A stretch of 62,000 bases of DNA from Phoronis australis (taxonomy: Eukaryota; Phoronida; Phoronidae). Shown here in pieces: positions 36,483-48,611 of this stretch. The notes below the pieces were generated by a model. It was not told where the DNA came from. It searched no databases and saw only the letters and a program-made list of their open reading frames with translations. Each line of letters starts with the position of its first letter. The stretch's first letter is position 1. The stretch is taken from positions 1 through 62,000 of the forward strand of contig NMRA01000147.1 of the NCBI GenBank assembly GCA_002633005.1. The letters are read 5' to 3'. A program made the translations under genes and the position numbers.

Positions 36483-36575
36483 GACCAGGATAGAGTTCAG
36501 TAACACTAGAACCTCGTTAAAACGCAAAACTTCGCTAAATAATTGGCGTTACTGAACTCTACTTGGCTCCTGGTC
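36483..36575. mobile_element. CAGTAAC foldback, short copy, in an extended hairpin
   Basis: TAGAGTTCAGTAAC (36,491-36,504) pairs exactly with 36,548-36,561. Outside it, GACCAGGA pairs with TCCTGGTC across a 6-base bulge. The left side CTAGAACCTCGTTAAAACGC matches the reverse of 23,040-23,075 with a few, mostly transition, changes, so it belongs to the CAGTAAC foldback family. Confidence 0.65.
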
Positions 36576-36910
36576 ACAGTCTACTGGACGCGTAGCTTAC
36601 AAACAACACTCCCTAAACAAATGTTGGTGTCATATGACATAATCATGTGATAGCTTGACCCCTCGTAAAACTAGGTCAGTCATGGCACAGCTGCACACAG
36701 AACTACACTTCAGTGAACGCAACAGAATCAAGCCTCTGCTAAGATGAGACTTTTGAAGACGTTCACCCGTTAGTCTTTGATGCGGGTAATTGACGTCCGT
36801 GAAGCGAATTATACCGATATTTCATAGCGGTAATTCTGCATTTTAGTCGTAGAATTGATATGTTCCTTAATTCACAGGCATTTGTCATGAGACTCAAGCC
36901 AAGCAAGGAA

Positions 36911-36978
36911 GCGTCCTCATGCAGCTTCTGATCGTCCCCAATGCACTATATTTGGCGACTATCAGAAGCTGAGGACGC
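36911..36978. repeat. 18-bp hairpin with 4-base bulge
   Basis: GCGTCCTC...AGCTTCTGAT (36,911-36,932) pairs with ATCAGAAGCTGAGGACGC (36,961-36,978), with a 28-base loop. The lower stem extends weakly (AGCCAAGCA against TGCTGGCT). Its size resembles a microRNA precursor, but a MITE relic is equally possible. Confidence 0.6.
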
Positions 36979-38050
36979 CTGTGTTTGTGGTGTGCTGGCT
37001 CTCAGCCACAGCCACGCAGATCGAGGTATCGTATACCGCCACCGGTGTACATGTATGTCTTAGGTTCAGATCGTGGTCGGTCCTGTGGCTATCGGATCAG
37101 TCTAGTCGCCTGCATTAATAATTACAGCCTTTTCCTGTTGTTCCCAACTTGTTCGATTCTATAGCCCAACAACAAGTTGGGTAGATGACCCCTGTAGCCA
37201 ATATCTTACACGACTGACTCCATTCTGGCATTTATGGTTGGAGGGCCAGCTCTCTTTTGTTCGATAATTGCTCTATAAACTCTCCAATTATCCTAGCTAT
37301 AGACTGGGTTGTGCTGTTCAAAATAAAAGTTAAGTTATAACATATTTGAACATCAACCAATAGCATTTCTGAATTTCTCATGATGCTGATCATGTTTAGT
37401 TGAGCTGGTGAAAGTCTAGAATTATGGGCGTTTTTGTGGCAACTTGACAAATAAAAAATTTGTTGTGATGTTGAATTCTTGAATCCTGTGATCTGGGTTT
37501 GCCGCGCTAGTCTCAAATATAGTGACCTGGCCAAAGTAGAGCTGGCGAGGGCTGATTATACTTAAGAAATCAAGGAAAATGTTTGTTTTAAGAGGCAAAA
37601 ACAAAATTTTCCCCTGCACCCTCGACCATGCGGCACTTAACGTGTCTCCGACCACCGCGATTTTTATCGGATTGTCCACTAGAAGACAAAATGTTGCATC
37701 CTCTCTATGATATTCTAGGTCCTTCATTGTGGCCTTATTGCAAAACTGTTTTGATATTGGTCTTCATACACCTAACTGAATAGTTACTCCTACACTACCA
37801 GTTAGAATCAAACAAGCCAATTTCGTGTTTACTTCAGTTGGAGAAGTTTAGTGAGGCCCTGATGACCCCTAATTGGTCCACCCTACCAAAAAACTGGCGC
37901 ACCATGACAAAATTTCATTATAGAGCAGCATGCAGGCTTTAACTTGTTAAGGTGGCTTAACTATAATTCCTGCAGATTACCTTTCTTTGAAAGTTACTCA
38001 AATCTCAAAGTATTGTTGGATGACCATGCAAATTCTGTTGTTTTTTTCAG
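36979..38050. other. Spacer upstream of the sulfatase gene
   Basis: Contains a small hairpin (CCCAACTTGTT at 37,143-37,153 with its complement at 37,171-37,181) and no recognised coding exon. A noncoding first exon and the promoter of the sulfatase gene may lie here, because the coding start is preceded by a splice acceptor at 38,050. Confidence 0.4.
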
Positions 38051-38065
38051 ATTCTACCTGTCACC

Positions 38066-41000
38066 ATGCTGACCTGTCTTGCCAGATGTCTGGCTTGGGG
38101 TTGTGCTGTTGCCTGTCAAGTTACTCTAGTCTTGTCATGTCTTGCGTCTAATGTAGATTCAGCTCAAAGACCCAACATTATCCTCATTGTGGCAGATGAC
38201 CTGGTAAAGTTCAGTGTAGGATGCTTTAAAGGCCCTGTTGCTGAATGTTTGTGTGTATTAGCAACATTTTCAATTAGTCAATCTTATTAGGGCCTGACTT
38301 TTAACACTTTCTTAGAGAAGGTGCTTGATAAATCTTCCTGTTCCTAGAACTATTTGTGAGCATAGTGTACCCCTTATACCTATATCTAGTTTAATTGGTT
38401 GTTTATTATGTCTTGTAGCTTTTATGTGCTTTGCTCAGTTCTTCTCAAGGCAGCCTGTTTCGCGATCTGCAGTCAAACTGCATTTTAGTCAAGCCGATAA
38501 CCCGAACTCCAATGGGAATGTATTATGTTGACAGTTTTGGATCTTTCATTGAAGTCATGAACCAATCGATGACAATTGGTGCATGGTTTAATCATGTGTG
38601 TAATAGTATGTTGGTCACCAAGGGTTTCTCAAAACTAACCTGATGGCAGAGCATCGAATTTTAAAGAAGTGACCATTTCATGGCCCAAAAATGAGTGTAG
38701 GTGAACTATATGATATCTTTTGCAGTACATCACACTTGTGCAGACCGCATGGTTGGGCCCATTGCACAAAACAACTGTACTAAACTTACTAGAAATGTTA
38801 TCGGTCTACAGTACTTAAACAATGAATTGTAGGTTTGAATAAAATTTATTGACTGCAGAATTAATTCAATGTTCATTTTTTGTGAAGTTGTCATTTTCAC
38901 CAAGGCTGTCTTGATTGACTGACGAGCTGTTTTTTCTCTCGGTGATGTCATTTTTTAAAGTGGTCATCCCCTGTGTCACTGCTTCCTAATGTCAAGGACA
39001 CTTCTCAGTGTGTATGCTGCAAACATCAAGATAAGGATCGATTTGGAGAAATCTGTTGAATTTCTCCAATCTGTTGTGGTCAGCTGGACACCAGTTCTAT
39101 CCTCATTCCAGTCTCACTAGGGGACTTGTCATCAATGGAGTGACTCTATTCACTAGGTCAGGTAGTGAGGGTTAATTACTGTTTCTTGTCAGATCATGTT
39201 CTTTTTGGGACATGAAAATCAATGGAATGGATAAAAAATAGATGAGTAAATGGTAGACTACATGCATGGTTCTTGAATTTTTGAAATTGGTCAAGTTATA
39301 ACAATTTACCTTAATGAGCTATTTATTGTAAAGTAGTGTCCAGCTTGGCATATTTAATTTAATTGTAACTGCACCACTAACTCACAACAAAAGCTGTGGC
39401 TGAAAGAATGTAGATAAAACAGGTCCTGGTCTAGGATTCTGATTTAAAGGGAATGTTCAGGACATGGAATAAAGCTAAAGTTGAAAAACTTGTATTGAAG
39501 TATTAGTAAATGACCTTCTTATTAAACTTTTGTGTTTTTCAAAGTCTGTGAAGACGAGTGCACATGCAGTGGGGCTGACAGCAATCACTTGCAGGCTCAG
39601 GGTCCCGTATTTTGAGAACAAATTAAGTTCGACACAAGTTATTCAAATGACAAGAAAAACTGGTTCTTTAAATAGAGGAACCCTGTAAGTGCCTGATTAC
39701 TGTGGGACTTAAAGTTAAGTGGCACTGACCAACTCTTCACAGATTTATTCTCATGCAGGGACTTTATTTCCTGGTTTTTTTCTGGTAGGGTTGGGATGAC
39801 GTGAGTTTCCATGGATCTGATCAAATCCCCACGCCCAACATAGACAGCCTGGCTAACAACGGAGTGATATTGAACAACTACTATGTACAGCCAATTTGCA
39901 CACCCACTCGGGCAGCGCTGATGACTGGTCGTCATCCTATACATTTAGGTATGTAGACAAAATTTGTTGAACTCACAGCAATGCTCGGGATTAATAATTT
40001 TCAACTATATTTGCTCAAGCTGTCTGTATCTTTAATGGTTGTTCTCAATGCAACTATAAAACAGATGGGTCAAGAGAAAAAAGGGAACAAAATTTTGTGT
40101 AGCCCTACAGGAGGGGCTGTTGCCAAATTATTTTGATTTAGGTACTTACGATAAATTCTCACTATTTAAGGCATAATATGGGAAAAGTGAAATTGCACTG
40201 TTTTTTTGCACAAAAGAAATGTAGCACTAAGTAATAAATATATAATTTTAAATTTCTATACAATAGATACTGCCAGCCAATGTGTTAAGAAATTTTGAGC
40301 ATTCACAATGTTGGAGGCCTCTGGAAATAAAAAAGGTTACTTGAGGCAATTTTTGTCCAAAATTGGTGAGATTTTATTGCACACTACAAGAAGTCGGTTT
40401 GCATATTTAACTTCTGAAATGAATGGTGACTAAAGGAACCGACCATGCGTGATTGGTATAGCTATGGCTATAAAACTGGCAAAGCCTTAAGCTTCATTTC
40501 TGCCTGTTGAAATTGTGAAAAGTCTATGACTTTATTAGAAGTTTAGTTTTTCAAAATAGGCAATCTATAAGTTGTATTTTTTACTGAAAGCATTATCCTT
40601 ATCTTACGTGCTCTCCTATTAAAAATGACTGAATTCTTTGGAGATTAAAAGGGAACTGTATTTTATATTGAATAACTTCTGGATAATTTTTTATGAATTG
40701 TTGATTAATTTCACAAATAATTCAACACCAAAAATTAAACTTATATTCTCTAACGAATCTCAAAAAATTACCGGCTTGGAGCGCTGCTTAGTCTCGTGAC
40801 GTATTTGGCGGGGACCAAGTCACTGTCCTGTGTTAGCGTGCAATCAAGTAGCATTTTTCATATTGTCGGAATAACAAATTTTAGTGTGAAATGTCGGGTC
40901 ACAAGGGATACCTGTTTGAGCCGAGGCAACACGAAGTGATACCCAGTCATCGTCATCGTCAGACGAAAATTTGCCGGTGCAACTGGTGTCAGTGACTGTG

Positions 41001-44000
41001 CCGAGGGCAATGTGGACTCTAGCCATCCAGTCAGCCAGCTGTCAGCCAATACTCAGCTCTGTAAACTTGAAGGGTTGGTAAGTTAACGACTGTAGCTGTA
41101 TGAAGACTATCGTACCACTGTGTGTTGAGCTCCGTTAACCGAGGGCCCCCATGGAAAGCAGTGTGAACTGATGGGGCTACCCTCATTGTAAATATTACAC
41201 TAATAAATAAATAATTAAATATTTTTTATTAATACTATTACTACTAATGATGTTTTATTCCAGGCCTCCAACATAGTGTATTGGGCGCAGCCCGGCCTGA
41301 CGGACTAGGGCTGAATGAAACACTACTGCCTCAGTACCTCAACAAACTGGGCTACACAAGTCACATGGTGGGAAAGGTATGGTGGCGTTCAATTGGTTGA
41401 TTTTTGGCTTAATTTTACAGATTTTTCACTGGCATGTGTTGTGTGTGTCAAGATAAATGAACAGTAATTTAAAGAACAAAGGAGTGAAAACATAAATGTG
41501 ATTGGTCTCTCAGTAACTACAACAAATGTATCGCATTTCAGTGGCATTTGGGATTCTACGCCAAAGAGTTTACTCCCACATTTCGAGGATTCGAATCCCA
41601 TTTTGGTTACTGGCAGGGAGCGGAAGATTATCTGGACCACACTTCTTGGCAAGGGGTAAGTCTGTGATGTAACTAATGGACAATAGCCAAGAATCGTAGA
41701 TTGGTTTCATTTGAAGTGTTTCCCATGCAGTTGTATGAAGTCTTCTTATTCCAAATTAAGGTAATAGGTTACCTTTTTAACAAGGATTATATTTTTTGAA
41801 TAACATTTTATAGGAGACGAATAAAACTGTGTATCCTCGATGATCACAGAATTTCATTATGTGCCGAAAGCAGCTCAGATGTTCTGTCTCAAAAAATCAC
41901 GATTTTACATTGAGTTTGCCCTATTTTCCATAATTAGGATTTTTTGCTTGATTCTTGGAAAATTCTGTTTGATTCTTTATTCTATGAGATACAAGGGTAT
42001 GTCTGGGTTTTTCATCTTCATGTATTTTACCCCAGGAACTCAGCTGTCGAAAACCAAGACTTTTGTTCTGTTATTTTCAAGGAATCTTCTAAAGGCAGTT
42101 CTCAGGCTATAAGGTCTTCAAAAAAATTCCAGACATGTAGAAGAATTTGCAAGTTTTGTGCAAAAAAATTTGGTCAAAGATTAAAATTCCGAACATTTAT
42201 CCAACATAGTTCAACTATTTGATCATCAGGGGTTTGAAAGATAATTATATAGTTTTATGGGTCTGTAATTAATAATCAAAAAGTTTATATAAGAAATTAA
42301 GCATTGGAAACCTGAATTTACATTAAAATTTAAGTGCAAATTTATTTCGTGTGGTCCTTTAATATCATCTTTTCAGAAAAGTTACTTCTATCAGTATATT
42401 CTTGACCCGCTCTTTCGGTAAGTTTCATCCAAAATTACATACTGTGTGCTATGTTAGATGTTAAATTTCATGGCAATATATAGAATATATAAATTAAATC
42501 AGTTATTGGCCACAATAAGATCAAAAACCGGACGATCGCCGCACAAATAAAAAAGTTCATTTTCAATTCAACGTTTCGTCTTTTCATTAGACATCATCAG
42601 GATCATATTTACAACAATTTAGGACAACAAGTGCCAACATACAGCTCAGGTAACATCCATAGAGTGAATATATAAAGCTCATGAAATTATTAATGTTTGT
42701 GTTCTGCAGACAGGATACTGGGGCCTGGATTTCCACAGAGGCTTAGATCCTGTTTTTGATGAATTTGGTCAGTATTCAACTGAAGTGTTCACCAGTGAGG
42801 CTGAGAGAATTATTAAACAGCACAAAAAGTCACAGGTAATTTTGCTGCAACATTTCAATTTTTCAAGAATGTGCATTAAATTGCTGTTTTTACAGTAATA
42901 AATTATATTTTGTCAAACTACACTATGTGATATCATTATTATGAAGAGCAATTTTTGGGGTGAAATTGATTGAGTGTAAAGCATTGATGCATGCCCGATC
43001 GGGTGACGTAGGTCTCTAAAATAACATTGCATGAGGTACGTCAAGGAGAGTCCATCTTGTGGGTGATTTTTTAACTTTCCAATATTGATCGGAGTTACTT
43101 TTATCTCTTACTTTGGCCCTTGAAAAATTACTTATTTTGTTCAAGGTGTGGGGTTGTACCAAATCTTAGAAATAAGCAATGTTTACTTTCCAAATTTAAG
43201 AACTACAGTCAAGGACAAATGATCATTCACCTTGTTGTTACACGTGGAGATGTATGAAATCATTGTGCCATGGCCTATTTTTTAACTGCTGATTAAAAAT
43301 TTATTTTCAGATACAAAAAGGCATTGTTGAATACCATGAACAGCAAATTTTAGAATCAAGGGAATTCAATTTTTGCTTAAATTTCAGTGTCTCAAATCTT
43401 AGAGACTGTCCCAAATTAGATGATTTTTAACCATAGTCACTGCCTAAATTCTTTGTGTGCTGGCTTAAAATGTTACATTCTGCAATATCCGAGCCATTAG
43501 TTTTCTGTATTTTAATTGGTTTGGTTGAATTGAAGGTTTTTGAAAGGTCCAAGCATATGGTTGTAATGTAGCTCTTATGATCTTGCATATATAATGACCT
43601 AGTTAACATTCTTGCCTTGACTCCAGATATACTTAAACTAGAATATGCAGTGCTATTAGAATGTGAGAGTATCGCATCTGATGATATTCCATCCTTGGCT
43701 TTTCAGCCTTTATTCCTGTACCTGGCTCATCAAGCTGTCCACGTGGGCAATACTAATGTCCAGCCACTCCAGGCTCCTCGGAAATACATCGACCGGTTCC
43801 CTCATATCAAGAATGAAAAGAGGCGTACTTTTGCAGGTTAAGTCAAAGAATATTCGTTGAGGTCATTTAAATCAAACAAATATTTTCTTGATAGCATGGA
43901 TATGTCAATGAAAAATACACACCTTCCAGGTGAAAATGGTTGCATGGCTGTACTTCCAATTGCATTTCCCTAAACCCTAGGGTTGGACCAGCAAACCCTT

Positions 44001-47000
44001 AACCTGCAGTACAAATTACATACCACTCTCCCCTAAACTCCACACATGCACTGAAAGTACTCCGTACATGGTGACCAAACTCCACACCTGGGTATGAGGT
44101 TTGGTTATTGTGTATACAGCACTTGTGGTGCATGTGTGGAGCTTTGGGCACAGGTATGGAATTTGAATTGTGGGTCTGGTGTTTTCTGGTCTGGGTCTGA
44201 GGTTTTGGAAGAACAATGTAGTTGGAACTTGAAGGTGAGGCCATTGGATCATTTCCTTTTCTGGCTTCTGAGGTGTAGCTTTGTCCATTGACACTCCTTA
44301 CACATGTGGTAAAAATACAGAAAATTTGCTTTCTTGTCTGAGTTAGTGACATTGTGTTTGTCTGTCATAGACTTCAGCTTGGCTAGTGGTGTTATTATCG
44401 TTATGGCCAATAGGTGGCATTTTGACCAGACTACGTGGCATTGAGGTTAGGACACTATCCCATAACTCTGACAGATGGAAGCTTAATACACCTTGTTTAT
44501 TCAGAGAGGGGCGCTCGATGTATTCGTGGATAGTTTCTTTGACACCTCTGAACCAGTCTTCCTCACAGTCTAGGATGGTGACATCATCTGACAATATTAA
44601 AATCGTGTCCAGTCATATGTGTCCTCGTAACTTAGGGTTAGGATGTTGTGACATATGCATTTTAAGGACTGTTTGGTTTTGCCTACATAGGTGTCTCAGC
44701 ACTGTGGGTTCTTGCCTTGAACACTATAGACTATGTATGATTTATTGCCCTTAGAAAATGTGGTACGTACAAAAGGTTGTAGGACTGAAATTACTCTTTT
44801 CACAGAAGACAACAAAGAAGCGTACAAAAAGTGGGAACCCTGATTGTTAACTGCCTTATCATTTACACATGCAGGCTGATCCTTAAACATTGGATTCTGA
44901 CATATTTTATGAGCCAGAAAGTGTTTTCCCAGTCAAACTGTAATTAGTAATGAGCAGCTCTATATCGACTGGCAGGTGGTAACAAAGCAATGCATTGTTT
45001 TAACTTCTGAATAGTTTGAGAGTAGAAAAGAGTTCATCAGCTTGGGCCGTTTGTGTCATGAGGGTCTATCTCCCATGATGACCTAAACGTGGACATTGCT
45101 ATTGGTAGAACCCTTGATGCGCATGCCCCACTTGATTTTATTTTCTATTACTTATGTGCATTCCTGCTTTTATGTGCAGTTCAACCCAGCACTGAAATGT
45201 GGCACCTTCAAAGGGCACTGCCTTTATGAACCAAACAACTCACTGTCAGTAAGGAAGGCACACTTTGAAAGTGTCATTGCGAAGATGCACATCCTTTTGT
45301 CAAGTTCAAGAGATGTTGGCGCAGTGTTCAAGACTCTTTATTTTTGGCTGAGGTTGCTAAGGATTTTTGCATCATGATTTTTAAGTGAACTAAAATGGAT
45401 GGATCCACAATATTTCCACTAATAATACAATTTTTGCGTTTCAGGCATGGTAGCAGCTTTGGATGATTCTGTAGGTAACATTACAAAGGCTTTACGATCC
45501 AACGGCATGTTAAAAAACTCTATTATTGTTTTCACTACTGATAATGGTGGACCAGCCGATGGCCTGGGTGGAAACTGTGCCTGCAACTGGCCCCTTAGGT
45601 AAATTTAAATAACTGTGAGGTCTGTTGAAAAATTGTTGTACTGATTAAAAGGAAATATTCAGTTTATGAACGGAAAATGAATATTTGGAGATTAGTGTTG
45701 GATAGAGTAGACTTCTTGAAGTTGTTAGCTTGACCAGAGCTATAAAACAATAAAATCTGGGCTTTTTTCAAATTGCCAATTCCCGCCATTGTCTGACTGC
45801 CATGTGCTTATAATAAGTCAATGCTGAATTTTTTAATATTTAAGTAATGCTTAAACTGTTCTACCATGGGGTTTGGCTAAGCAGCAGAGCATTTGGCTGC
45901 CATATCGAGCTAGTGGGTTGAATTCTGCACTGTTGCTAATTTTGGTGTTGAATCGGGCTCAGATATAACATTCCCAAATTTTGAGAATCAGTTTTCTCCA
46001 CTGAATAATGGGTATCTGCTTCTCAAAATACGGGCACTTTATATGCAATTATTGCCCTAATTTCTGAATTACTTTTTTCTTCATCTGAAAAAATGCTTTT
46101 TTCACAGACAATGTTGATCCCTTTCACAGGCAGTCTGTTCTAATTTGGCACTTAATTATTAGCATGGTCGCACTGCATGGAAGCTTCATGCATTAATTAT
46201 AAAAAAATTGCACCTTAAAATCCAGCAAACACTGGCTGTCATGTAGTGATCCTGTCAATACGAACTCATGAGTGACAAGTAATGGCTGGCAAAATTGTGG
46301 TGGATTGTTTTGACGAATATCAACATGTGGGTCAACAGGAACTTACACTAAATGTACAGGAACTAGCACATAGTTTCAATATCTTTGTTTAAAGGGGAAG
46401 ACTTCAGGTCTTATAATATTCTTTACCGTGATAGGATTTCATCTTTGTTACCAACTCAAGTCCCACAGGTAATTGCCCAGCCCTGTAAGTAAACTTGATC
46501 TGAAGCGTTTTCTTGGGAGCCGCTGAAGGTTTTAATGTTAATGTCGGTAATGGAAATACATTCCTAAGAAATATTATGAGACTGATTTTGTGAGAGTAAA
46601 GTGCATAATTTACTTTTTTTTGGCCAGTGAAACAGAGCAAAATGCACTATTGAGTAGTAAATTGAAGATTTGTGTTTCATTTGCTTTTTAGGGGGACTAA
46701 GTTCCAACTATGGGAAGGTGGAGTGAGGGGCACTGGTTTCATACACGGACCACAGTTGACAGCCGGTGCTGTATCAGGCCACATGATGCACGTTTGTGAT
46801 TGGCTGCCAACTCTCGTCCATGCTGCCGGGGGTGATGCCAGCTCGCTGAAGAATCTTGACGGCTTCGATATGTGGGAGTCGCTGACGAAAAACAAGTCTT
46901 CACCGCGAACTGAAATATTACATAACATCGACCCGACTAACAAGGTCATGAATGAAGCAGCAATTAGGGTTGGTGAATACAAACTTATAATGGGTAAGGA

Positions 47001-47478
47001 ACTACCCTATGGGCGAGATTTTAGTGGATGGTATTCACCCAATGAGACATGTGGTGAAAGAGAGAATGCGGCCGGTGATCATTTAGGTGGAGAACATGTG
47101 ACAGTTAATGGTGTCCAGAGAAGAATTAATTTGAAAAATGTAAGCAGTTCATTTTTGTTGACACAAAAATCAAGAACTAGCTATCTGAAAAGTATTCGAA
47201 TTCAGTGTGGACCGATTCCGACCAACGCATCTTCAAACTGTGAACCTATGAAATCTCCATGCCTTTACCACATTCCGTCTGACCCATGCGAGTTCAGAAA
47301 TTTAGCCAATGAGAAGCCAGGAATAGTGATGGCAATGATGTCACGGTTACAAGTGTGGAACTCCACTGCTGTGCCTATTAAGTCTAGTCCTAACGACCCT
47401 AGAGGGAATCCTAAAAACTTCAATGGAATTTGGACACCATGGGTAAATCTCACAACAGAATTTTTCAATGGATTGTAG
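38066..47478 (+). CDS. ARSB-like: Arylsulfatase B/I/J-type sulfatase, complete, eight coding exons
   Basis: Exons: 38,066-38,203; 39,789-39,948; 41,264-41,376; 41,542-41,655; 42,710-42,835; 43,707-43,836; 45,445-45,598; 46,692-47,478. Phases agree at every GT-AG junction (1,722 nt, 573 aa). The family hydrolyses sulfate esters, usually of glycosaminoglycans, in lysosomes or outside the cell. A hydrophobic N-terminal signal (about 1-33) precedes [12 protein letters not shown], with metal ligands D44 and D45. The signature [12 protein letters not shown] has the formylglycine site C83 and R87. Other expected residues are K137 and H139 (GKWHLG, split between exons), H229 (AHQAVH), D293 and N294 (TDNGG), K315, [10 protein letters not shown] and LHNIDP. 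RHPIHLGLQHSVL is closest to the B/I/J group. An acceptor (TTTTTTTCAG) ends at 38,050, so a 5'UTR intron is likely. The choice among B, I and J is not settled. Confidence 0.95.
42510..42640 (-). mobile_element. Penelope-like pLTR remnant with hammerhead-like core, in sulfatase intron 4
   Basis: On the minus strand CTGATGA (42,600-42,594) is followed by a 4-bp stem II (GTCT/AGAC with loop AATGAAA) and GAAAC (42,577-42,573). This is the order of a hammerhead ribozyme core, with one extra U between CTGATGA and the stem. Sequence of this kind (CTGATGATG...CGAAACGTTGAATTG) is widespread at Penelope-like element ends. It lies about 70 bp upstream of exon 5, antisense to the gene. Confidence 0.55.
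44343..44890 (-). pseudogene. Penelope-like retroelement endonuclease remnant, in sulfatase intron 6
   Basis: On the minus strand [19 protein letters not shown] and KSYIVYSVQ precede, after one stop, [12 protein letters not shown]. This is the GIY-YIG endonuclease signature (here IVY...YVG). A shifted frame then gives [20 protein letters not shown] and [20 protein letters not shown], the tail usual after GIY-YIG in Penelope-like elements. At least one stop and one frameshift make it dead. No upstream reverse transcriptase core was recognised. Confidence 0.65.
45870..45932 (+). repeat. tRNA-like SINE fragment, in sulfatase intron 7
   Basis: TTTGGCTAAGCAGCAGAGCA resembles a tRNA A box with its D-arm. 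GTGGGTTGAATTCTGCAC resembles a B box (GGTTCGANTCC), at tRNA-like spacing. Arms pair poorly, so a SINE or tRNA pseudogene is likelier than a working tRNA. Confidence 0.4.
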
Positions 47479-47903
47479 ATTCTTGGTTTTAGTGGTGGAA
47501 TCTTTAAATTTTGTTAAAGCCCAAGTTCACATGACTTCAATGATTTCCGTGAATGTCAAAAGTACAATGTTTGAATTAGGTCAGTCACCACTATAAAATA
47601 ATTGTTCTCGACCTTATGTGGTATTTCTAATATGGAGAGGTGTGCTGAAAGCAGATTAGTTGTTGGCTGATTGAGAGCAGATTTATTCTATGCTTGAACA
47701 CTAGATAGGGATACTGATGTTAGTGCATAGTAGCTTTAAAATGTCAGGCAGGCAACTGCTTAATCTTTGGTGTATTTGAGTTGAGATGGCCCAACCATCA
47801 TTCGGTTGAAGGAGGGTTTTGTTGGCATATGAGTAAAAATTATATTTTTTTATTAGTGAAACCAGACCTGTTTTTGTTGGTTGTGGGAAGTTTATGTCAT
47901 GGG

Positions 47904-47909
47904 AATAAA
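47904..47909 (+). terminator. Polyadenylation signal AATAAA, sulfatase gene
   Basis: First canonical AATAAA after the stop at 47,478, in GGGAATAAAATAC. It gives a 3'UTR of about 450 bases. CAATAAA near 48,175 is an alternative. Confidence 0.5.
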
Positions 47910-47929
47910 ATACACTTTTTATTAGCATG

Positions 47930-48495
47930 ATAATGCATTTCATGTTTTTGAGGACTACATTCTTCAATTGTATGACTGATGCAAGTATAACTGAAAATTT
48001 ATATAGGGAACACATGTGGAGAAGTTACCTATCGGCCACCTGTTTTGTGCTTGCGGACCTAGCAGATGTACCTGCTATTCACCAGCACTTCCTCGCAAGT
48101 AACGGCCACCAGGTGGTGTTGGACAACCACCAAGGACAACCCACTGGTGACCATGTGACACGAAGGTTCCGGCCAATAAATTCTGCTATAGGAGCCTAAG
48201 TGATGGCTGTCATAGGCTGCTTCAATCATAGTTATTTAATGTCATCCCTCAACCCACACACTTGCAAATTTGAGCCCCACAATGTCTGAACTCAGATTTG
48301 AGTCAGACTCCAAATATAAGAGTTCATGTCACACGATTCTAGTAAAAATTTTGCAATCTTTCTCATAATGTGCCCTGCAATAGGTCAATATTCAAGTCAA
48401 GCTTTGAATCCAGAGATCAGACCACACGTACGGGGTCATCAGCCAACCACACTATGTAATGCCATGGCAGACACCAGTCTTCTTGAACGCTTCTC
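47930..48495. other. Intergenic stretch, nothing recognised
   Basis: Short open frames only, and no exon was identified. Confidence 0.4.
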
Positions 48496-48570
48496 GTGTG
48501 TCTGTGTGTGTGTCTGAGTCTGTCTGTGTGTCTGTGTGCGTGCGTGCGTGTGTGCGTGCGTGTGTGTGTG
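48496..48570. repeat. TG/TC/CG-rich microsatellite
   Basis: An imperfect TG repeat with TGTC and TGCG variants. The Thr/His/Arg-rich antisense frame here is an artefact. Confidence 0.9.
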
Positions 48571-48611
48571 ACACAGCAGAATGCAACTAGAAAGATTATT
48601 GTCACGGTGTG

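Noticed and set aside
37232-37727. Two overlapping 100-codon minus-strand frames upstream of the sulfatase
   Set aside because: Different frames of the same stretch, no family recognised, no splice support.
41578-41610. GGATTCGAATCCC as a tRNA B box
   Set aside because: Lies inside sulfatase exon 4 and encodes RGFESH in the conserved frame. No A box or cloverleaf.
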